The position numbers and the translations under genes were made by a program. The notes below the pieces were generated by a model. That model made no database searches, had not been told where the DNA came from, and was given only the letters and a program-made list of their open reading frames with translations. Source: Opitutaceae bacterium (GTDB lineage: Bacteria; Verrucomicrobiota; Verrucomicrobiia; Opitutales; Opitutaceae). From it: a stretch of DNA of 64,000 bases. Every line of letters starts with the position of its first letter. The first letter of the stretch is position 1. This document shows positions 59,433 to 64,000 of the stretch, one piece after another. The DNA lies in contig JADJTK010000010.1 in assembly GCA_016711225.1 (NCBI GenBank), forward strand, positions 124,001 through 188,000, written 5' to 3'.

Positions 59433-60821
59433 TTAGGCTCCGGCTTTGGCCGCTCCGGCGGCGGCCGGGGCGGGGGGAGTAGTGGGTTCCTGGTCTTGCA
59501 TGACGAACTTGCGGGCACGCTCGAGATCGGTGGCCGATACATCGCCGGACTTCTCAGCCAGTCCAAAGAACATTCTGGCGCGTTCGAAGTTACGCTGTTC
59601 GAAGTTTGCGGTGGCGAGAAAGAGAGCGGCTTTGCCGGCTTTCTTCATTCCACCTTTCTTCCAAGCGAGCTCGGCGGCTTCAAGGCCCTCCTTGTACTTG
59701 CCGTCATACCAGAGGTACTGGGCGAGCATATAGTCGAGGCTGCCCGTCTTGAATTGCTTGCGGGACTTGTCGAGAATTGCGCGTACTTGATCGTCGCGGC
59801 GAAGATTGGCGTAGCAGGAGGATACATTTTCCCAGTTGTCCTCAGTGCTGGGCACCTTGCCGCTGGTGATCCAGCCTTCCAACAGTTGGGCCGCCTGGCT
59901 GAACTCCTCGAGACGACAGTACAGACCGAAGACATTGAGATAGTCGTTCGCGGTGTTCATGAACCCGAAGGACTGCGCCCGCTGATAAGTGAGGATCGCC
60001 CGCAGTGTCTGGTCGGAATTCAGATAGGCTTGGGCCAAGTTCACCCAATATTCCTTCTTGTCCGGGAACTTGCGGATGAACATCTCGAAGGTTTCGGCAG
60101 CGGCGGCGTTCTCACCGCTCTCCTGCTGGGCCGCGAAGAGCAAAATCCACGCTTGGTCCTTCGGGTCGATCGCCAGGCGCACCAGCTTCTTCGACGTCTC
60201 GTACGAGAGCTTGTATTCCTTCAGGTAGTAGAGCGCGTTGGCGTAGAGCGAGACGGCGTCGCTATACGAGTCCATTTCGGGAGAGCCGAGCAGCGGCTCC
60301 TTGGTGCCGGCAAACCACTTTTCCAAAGTGACGCGGGATTGGGCCAACCGCTTCTCGCGGAGCTTCTCGTCGCTGGTCATACCGCCTTCCTGCATATACA
60401 GGGTGGCGAGCGCCAGGGTCAGGCCACTGGTCTCGGGTTTGGAGAAGTAGTCACCGACCAGAGAATCTTCGATCAAGCTGGTGGCCTTGAACGGCTCGCC
60501 CGAGCTGATATAGAGGTTCGCCTTCAGCTTCTTGACGTAGGCGAGGTCGTACCCGGTGAGCTTCTGGGCGACGATGATCGCATCGACTTTGGCGATCAGT
60601 GCCTTGAAGTCGGGCTTTTCTGCCTCGAGTAGCGGGCGAAGTTTGCCAAGTTCGTTGGAGAGCGACTCCGAGAGCTCGTGGATCTGGGAGGCGACCACCG
60701 TTTCGGGGGCGGCGCGGACGAGTCCAGGAGCAAGAGCGCAGCCCGCCAACAGCGAACCAAGGCGCAAGATTTTGCCGGCGCGCACGGAGCGGCGCTGCCA
60801 AGTGGGGCGAGGAGTAGGCAT
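59433..60821 (-). CDS. Exported TPR-repeat protein
   Basis: This 462-residue protein has a signal peptide (LRLGSLLAGCALAPGLVRAA) and tetratricopeptide-like repeats through the remainder: YSDAVSLYANALYYLKEYKL, KEYWVNLAQAYLNSDQTLRA, DNWENVSSCYANLRRDDQVR, AGKAALFLATANFEQRNFER, ending in a Pro/Ala tail. It starts 4 bases after the tonB-like stop. TPR proteins in such operons usually provide a periplasmic scaffold for the ExbBD-driven machinery. Confidence 0.88.
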   Translation of the reverse strand: MPTPRPTWQRRSVRAGKILRLGSLLAGCALAPGLVRAAPETVVASQIHELSESLSNELGKLRPLLEAEKPDFKALIAKVDAIIVAQKLTGYDLAYVKKLKANLYISSGEPFKATSLIEDSLVGDYFSKPETSGLTLALATLYMQEGGMTSDEKLREKRLAQSRVTLEKWFAGTKEPLLGSPEMDSYSDAVSLYANALYYLKEYKLSYETSKKLVRLAIDPKDQAWILLFAAQQESGENAAAAETFEMFIRKFPDKKEYWVNLAQAYLNSDQTLRAILTYQRAQSFGFMNTANDYLNVFGLYCRLEEFSQAAQLLEGWITSGKVPSTEDNWENVSSCYANLRRDDQVRAILDKSRKQFKTGSLDYMLAQYLWYDGKYKEGLEAAELAWKKGGMKKAGKAALFLATANFEQRNFERARMFFGLAEKSGDVSATDLERARKFVMQDQEPTTPPAPAAAGAAKAGA

Positions 60822-60825
60822 GGCG

Positions 60826-61515
60826 TCAGTTGGCGATATTGAAGGGGATGGGCTGCTGCATGCGTGTGGCGACCGCCCGGCCGTTCTTCATGCCGGGGCT
60901 GAAGCGCCATTGCGCGACTGCATCAAGAGAGGGCTTTTCGAATTCGCGATGGGTGGAGGAGACCACGATCGGATCGAGCACCATGCCCTTTTCGTCGACG
61001 AAGAACTGAACCGTGCACTCACCGGAGACGCCTTGGCGCTTCAACTCGAAAGGATAGCGCGGGGCGATCTGCTGGCGGGCCTTCGGGATCTTGTCGAGCT
61101 TGGCGAAATCGACGAATTCCTTGAACTTGCTGCTGTCGATCGAGCGGGTCTGCTTGCTCGGGGGCGACCAGGACACGGAGTCGGAGCGGGGGGCCACCGG
61201 GGCGCTCGGCTTGATCACCGTGGTGATGTCGCTCACGCCGATGGTGTTCATGGGCTCCGGAAGAGCTGCGGCGCCGGCATCGGCACCATCGTCGGAGTCG
61301 GAGGTGTCTTTATTGTCGGTAACCACCTCGGCTTCGTCGGGGAGCTTCTCTTCCTCCGGGGGAGCAAAGTCGATAAGCGCAGCGATAACTTGGGGATCGG
61401 CCGCGGCGACCACGACCTTCTTCTTGCCGGAGCCAAAGAGTTCACCGCCACCGAGCACGCCGCCGTGGATTCCGACCGAAACCAAAATTCCAACGATCAA
61501 ATCGATTCGTTTCAT
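60826..61515 (-). CDS. TonB-family energy transducer
   Basis: This 229-residue protein has an N-terminal membrane anchor (DLIVGILVSVGIHGGVLGGG, with the His typical of TonB anchors), an acidic/Pro-rich spacer (LIDFAPPEEEKLPDEAEVV) and a C-terminal TonB domain (APRYPFELKRQGVSGECTVQ, DPIVVSSTHREFEKPSLDAV, AVAQWRFSPGMKNGRAV). It should transmit energy from ExbB/ExbD to outer-membrane receptors. Unusually for this window it has a clear Shine-Dalgarno GGAGG at 61521-61525, five bases before the ATG. Confidence 0.93.
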   Translation of the reverse strand: MKRIDLIVGILVSVGIHGGVLGGGELFGSGKKKVVVAAADPQVIAALIDFAPPEEEKLPDEAEVVTDNKDTSDSDDGADAGAAALPEPMNTIGVSDITTVIKPSAPVAPRSDSVSWSPPSKQTRSIDSSKFKEFVDFAKLDKIPKARQQIAPRYPFELKRQGVSGECTVQFFVDEKGMVLDPIVVSSTHREFEKPSLDAVAQWRFSPGMKNGRAVATRMQQPIPFNIAN

Positions 61516-61525
61516 ATTGTCCTCC

Positions 61526-61946
61526 TTAGCGGATGGTCTGTTTGGCCTTGGTATCGATCGTGACCTTCATGATGCCGGCCTTGCGCGCTTCGTCGATGAC
61601 GACGACCGCCTTGCCGAACTGGGCGCCGATCTCTCCGGAAATCAGAATCTTCGGGTCGGCGGCCTGGGCCTTGAGCCCGTTGATTCGGATCAGCAGATCG
61701 TCGAACGAGACGCGTTCGCCGACCCAGAAATAGTCACCGGCAGTGTCGATTGCGATGGAGACCGGCTTGGGCGCGTCATCTACAGGCACTCCTGCCTCAC
61801 CAGTCGGCAACTCCAACGGGATGCTCTTGTTCTTGCTCATTCGAGAGCATGACCAAGACGAAAGCGGCCATCAGGAACATGATCACATCGATCAACGGAA
61901 TGATCTCGATGCGGGCCTTCTTACGTACTGATTTCTTAACTTGCAT
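61526..61946 (-). pseudogene. exbD: Second ExbD/TolR-type protein, split by a one-base shift
   Basis: The N-terminal part (ATG at 61946) reads KKARIEIIPLIDVIMFLMAA then FVLVMLS, the ExbD membrane helix with its conserved Asp, and then leaves frame, stopping at 61797. The periplasmic domain (61526-61840, start ATG) reads MSKNKSIPLELPTGEAG to the end. Removing one T at 61841 would join them as VMLSMSKNKS, which aligns with TLSMNKATG in the other ExbD of this operon. It may be a sequencing error, a real mutation, or a natural split. Without the fix the periplasmic part has no anchor. Confidence 0.85.
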
Positions 61947-61964
61947 CGTAATGGGAGTTGCGGC

Positions 61965-62399
61965 TCAAGAGCGACCGGCGTCGGGGATCTTGGTCGAAAT
62001 ATAGACCTTGATGGGCTTCGGGGCTTTGCGGATCTCGTCCAGCACCGACATCGACTGGCCGAAATTCGCGGCCTGGTCGAAGTTGATGAGGATGATCGGG
62101 TCGTCCTTACCGCTGAGCTCGATGACCTTGAGGATGAAACCGTCCCAGGTCTGCTGATCCTTGTTCCAGAACACCTGGCCGTCGGTGTTGACCGAGACGG
62201 TGGCCGCCTTGTTGGGGTCGATCTCAAACCCGGTGGTCGCCTCGTTCAACGAGATGCCGCCGGGCCCGGTCGCCTTGTTCATCGACAGCGTGAACAGCAC
62301 GAAGGTGGCCAGAAGGAACATGATCACGTCGATCAGCGGGATGACGTTGATGTTGGCCTTCTTTTTGGAACCTGTTCCTGATGAGCCGCCTCCGTGCAT
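61965..62399 (-). CDS. exbD: ExbD/TolR-family biopolymer transport protein
   Basis: This 144-residue protein has a short cytoplasmic Gly/Ser/Lys start, then KKKANINVIPLIDVIMFLLA with the essential membrane Asp, TFVLFTLSMNKATG, and the periplasmic TolR/ExbD domain (ATVSVNTDGQVFWNKDQQTW, ILINFDQAANFGQSMSVLDE, RKAPKPIKVYISTK). It forms the proton channel with the ExbB encoded upstream (52 bases between them). A second, split exbD follows 18 bases later. Confidence 0.93.
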   Translation of the reverse strand: MHGGGSSGTGSKKKANINVIPLIDVIMFLLATFVLFTLSMNKATGPGGISLNEATTGFEIDPNKAATVSVNTDGQVFWNKDQQTWDGFILKVIELSGKDDPIILINFDQAANFGQSMSVLDEIRKAPKPIKVYISTKIPDAGRS

Positions 62400-62451
62400 G
62401 GTGAACGAGAGTTAAGTTTGCCTGAAGTTGAGGGAAGAGGGAACGCCGAGC

Positions 62452-63111
62452 TCAGTGCTCGGAGTTCACGCTGTTCTGCTTCTTGATGATGATCTCGAGC
62501 GCGTTGCCGGCGTCCTCGACCTCATGGCGGGCATTCTCCCAGCGGGCGTTGAGATAATTGAAGGGCAACAGACCGATAACGGCGATGGCGATACCGCAGG
62601 CGGTCGCGATCAAGGCTTCGGCGACGCCACCGGTGATCTTGCTGGCCGCCGAGCTGATGTCGCCTTCCATGCTGCCGAAGGTGGTCATCATGCCCGTGAT
62701 GGTGCCGATGAGGCCCAGGTAGGGGGCGGCGGTGATGCAGGTGTCGAGGGTGGGCATGCCCTGACCGAAACGGGTGAGCTCGGCGTTGGAACTGCGGATG
62801 AACGCGTTTTGCAGCGAGGACTCGCGGTGCGTGAGCGTGTAGATCATGATACGCGCGATGAAGTCGTTGGTCTCGCGGCCGAGGGCGATGGCGCCGTCGA
62901 TGTCTCCGGCTTCCACCTTCTCCAGCATCCGCTCCACGATCTCGGGTTTGCGGGCGCTCATCTCACGCAGGGTGAAGAGCACGCGCTCGATGACGACGGT
63001 GACGCCGACCAACGAAGTGACGAGAATGGGCCACATGATATAACCACCAGCATGGAACAGTTCCATGGGGGACTTTCCCATAAGGAAGGCGAGGGGCAGG
63101 TTCTGGATCAT
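62452..63111 (-). CDS. exbB: ExbB/TolQ/MotA-family proton channel protein
   Basis: This 219-residue membrane protein has three helices: GGYIMWPILVTSLVGVTVVI near the N-terminus, then APYLGLIGTITGMMTTFGSM and GVAEALIATACGIAIAVIGL, the signature segment of ExbB/TolQ proteins. It is the first gene of the minus-strand operon and would power TonB using the proton gradient. The leader before the ATG is CTCAACTCCT, with no Shine-Dalgarno match. Confidence 0.94.
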   Translation of the reverse strand: MIQNLPLAFLMGKSPMELFHAGGYIMWPILVTSLVGVTVVIERVLFTLREMSARKPEIVERMLEKVEAGDIDGAIALGRETNDFIARIMIYTLTHRESSLQNAFIRSSNAELTRFGQGMPTLDTCITAAPYLGLIGTITGMMTTFGSMEGDISSAASKITGGVAEALIATACGIAIAVIGLLPFNYLNARWENARHEVEDAGNALEIIIKKQNSVNSEH

Positions 63112-64000
63112 AGGAGTTGAGGAGTTGGAGGATTACTTGAGAGAGGGACGAGGGAAAGAAAGCAGGGGGTAGCTACTAGGGTGACGCGTGAACCGCGGAA
63201 ATATTAGGGGCTTTCTTCGCAAAAAAGGGGTGGGGGAATTTGGGGGAGTAACACCGTTCGCTTGCAGATTACTTCAGGCGGTCCGTTCGAGTCGGGAGCC
63301 GGCGCGCCTAGACGAGAGAGGCAACAGCAGCGCAAATCCGCGGCTGCGCGGGTGTGGGGAGTGCTCTGGAGTTGAACGTGTGGAGGACAATTCGCTGGAG
63401 GTAAGCGCCAAGTCCGGAGTGCGTGTTGTGCGTTGTCAAAGGCAATTCTCTCCGGGGAGCATGAACCTAAATCATATCGTTAGAGCTTGGCGGCGCTAGG
63501 GGGATGGAAACCGGGGTATTCCCCCTGGTTTCTGGGGCGGAAGTCCCGAGGGGGGCGGTGCGGGCTGACTGGCGCGACGAACGAACCCTCGGCAAAGCGG
63601 ACGGGCTGCCTTTGATTCCGCGCTACCGGGGCTGATCGCCGAACCACTCCGGGGTGCCCCGCGAGCCCTTGGCGGAGCCTCTGTCGTCGCGGGGCGGCGG
63701 CCTGCTTCGTAATGATGCGGGCGAGCAGGAGAGAGCCGGGGCCCTGGCGGATCATCAGGAGGGGGCTTAAGCGCCGGTCGCCACTGGCGGGGCTTGCGTG
63801 CTCGTTGTTCCGTTTTGGATTCGTGATCCTGGGATGGAGGCATTGTACCCGCTTTTGAAGAATAGGAAGGGCATGCGCTCGCCGGGCGCCGGGCTCGCGG
63901 TGATGGGCCGCAAGCATTCGTTTTGCGATACTGGCTGCGTCGGCTCGGGTTCCGGCGGTGAGCCGGGCGCTGGTGCCTCGCGCCGCCGAGTGCGGGCTGC
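63112..64000. other. Right-end region without a convincing gene
   Basis: About 890 bases upstream of exbB, which must include its promoter. Several open frames exist on both strands (63188-63499 plus, 63480-63917 minus) but none resembles a protein and their composition is not coding-like. No tRNA, rRNA or clear terminator was seen. Confidence 0.45.

Noticed and set aside
63480..63917. Minus-strand open frame near the right end
   Set aside because: It is Arg/Pro-rich without any recognisable motif and not supported by context.

Overview
The window is GC-rich bacterial DNA, most likely a chromosomal segment of a verrucomicrobium of the Opitutaceae type. This is inferred from gene content: a xylan-use locus, secreted proteins ending in a DPDGDG...NLEEY Ca-binding motif plus a DLVTW domain, a nuo cluster without nuoEFG, and a TonB/ExbBD/TPR operon. 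Many start codons lack a Shine-Dalgarno sequence and follow a pyrimidine-rich leader. No rRNA, tRNA, CRISPR array or insertion sequence was seen.

Layout: 1-3.6 kb holds a beta-propeller sensor protein (cut by the left edge) facing a LytS-type histidine kinase and its LytTR regulator. 4.0-7.9 kb holds three tandem secreted trypsin-fold proteases. 8.1-24.6 kb is a xylan-degradation locus: LacI regulator, xylose isomerase, GH52 beta-xylosidase, two GPH-family sugar transporters (the first broken by a one-base deletion), two GH8 enzymes resembling reducing-end xylose-releasing exo-oligoxylanase, GH67 alpha-glucuronidase, a sialate-O-acetylesterase-family esterase and a GH5 enzyme. Together they would debranch and shorten glucuronoxylan fragments, import the products and isomerise xylose. 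24.8-35.7 kb is mixed metabolism: hydrolase, Tat-exported nitroreductase, phosphoesterase, acetyltransferase, NodB deacetylase, DUF4337 protein, nucleoside transporter, OFA-type MFS carrier next to formate-THF ligase, and a SIMPL protein.

35.7-43.7 kb is an accessory island: a TOTE-type primase-helicase, an addiction-module antitoxin/ParE pair, an orphan RHH antitoxin, an AbiC-like membrane coiled-coil protein, an orphan antitoxin with a toxin scar, and a nested HigB/HigA arrangement. It is studded with direct repeats and palindromes.

43.7-55.7 kb (minus strand) is a respiratory complex I operon in the order nuoA-B-C-D-H-I-J-K, an MrpD-like subunit, a small His-containing membrane protein, a second MrpD/NuoL-like subunit, nuoM, nuoN. 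nuoE, F and G are absent here. 56-58 kb carries a response regulator, a small unknown protein and a hotdog thioesterase. 58.3-63.1 kb (minus strand) is an energy-transduction operon: exbB, exbD, a second exbD split by a one-base shift, tonB-like, a TPR protein and two membrane-anchored coiled-coil proteins, ending in a strong terminator. The last 0.9 kb has no convincing gene.
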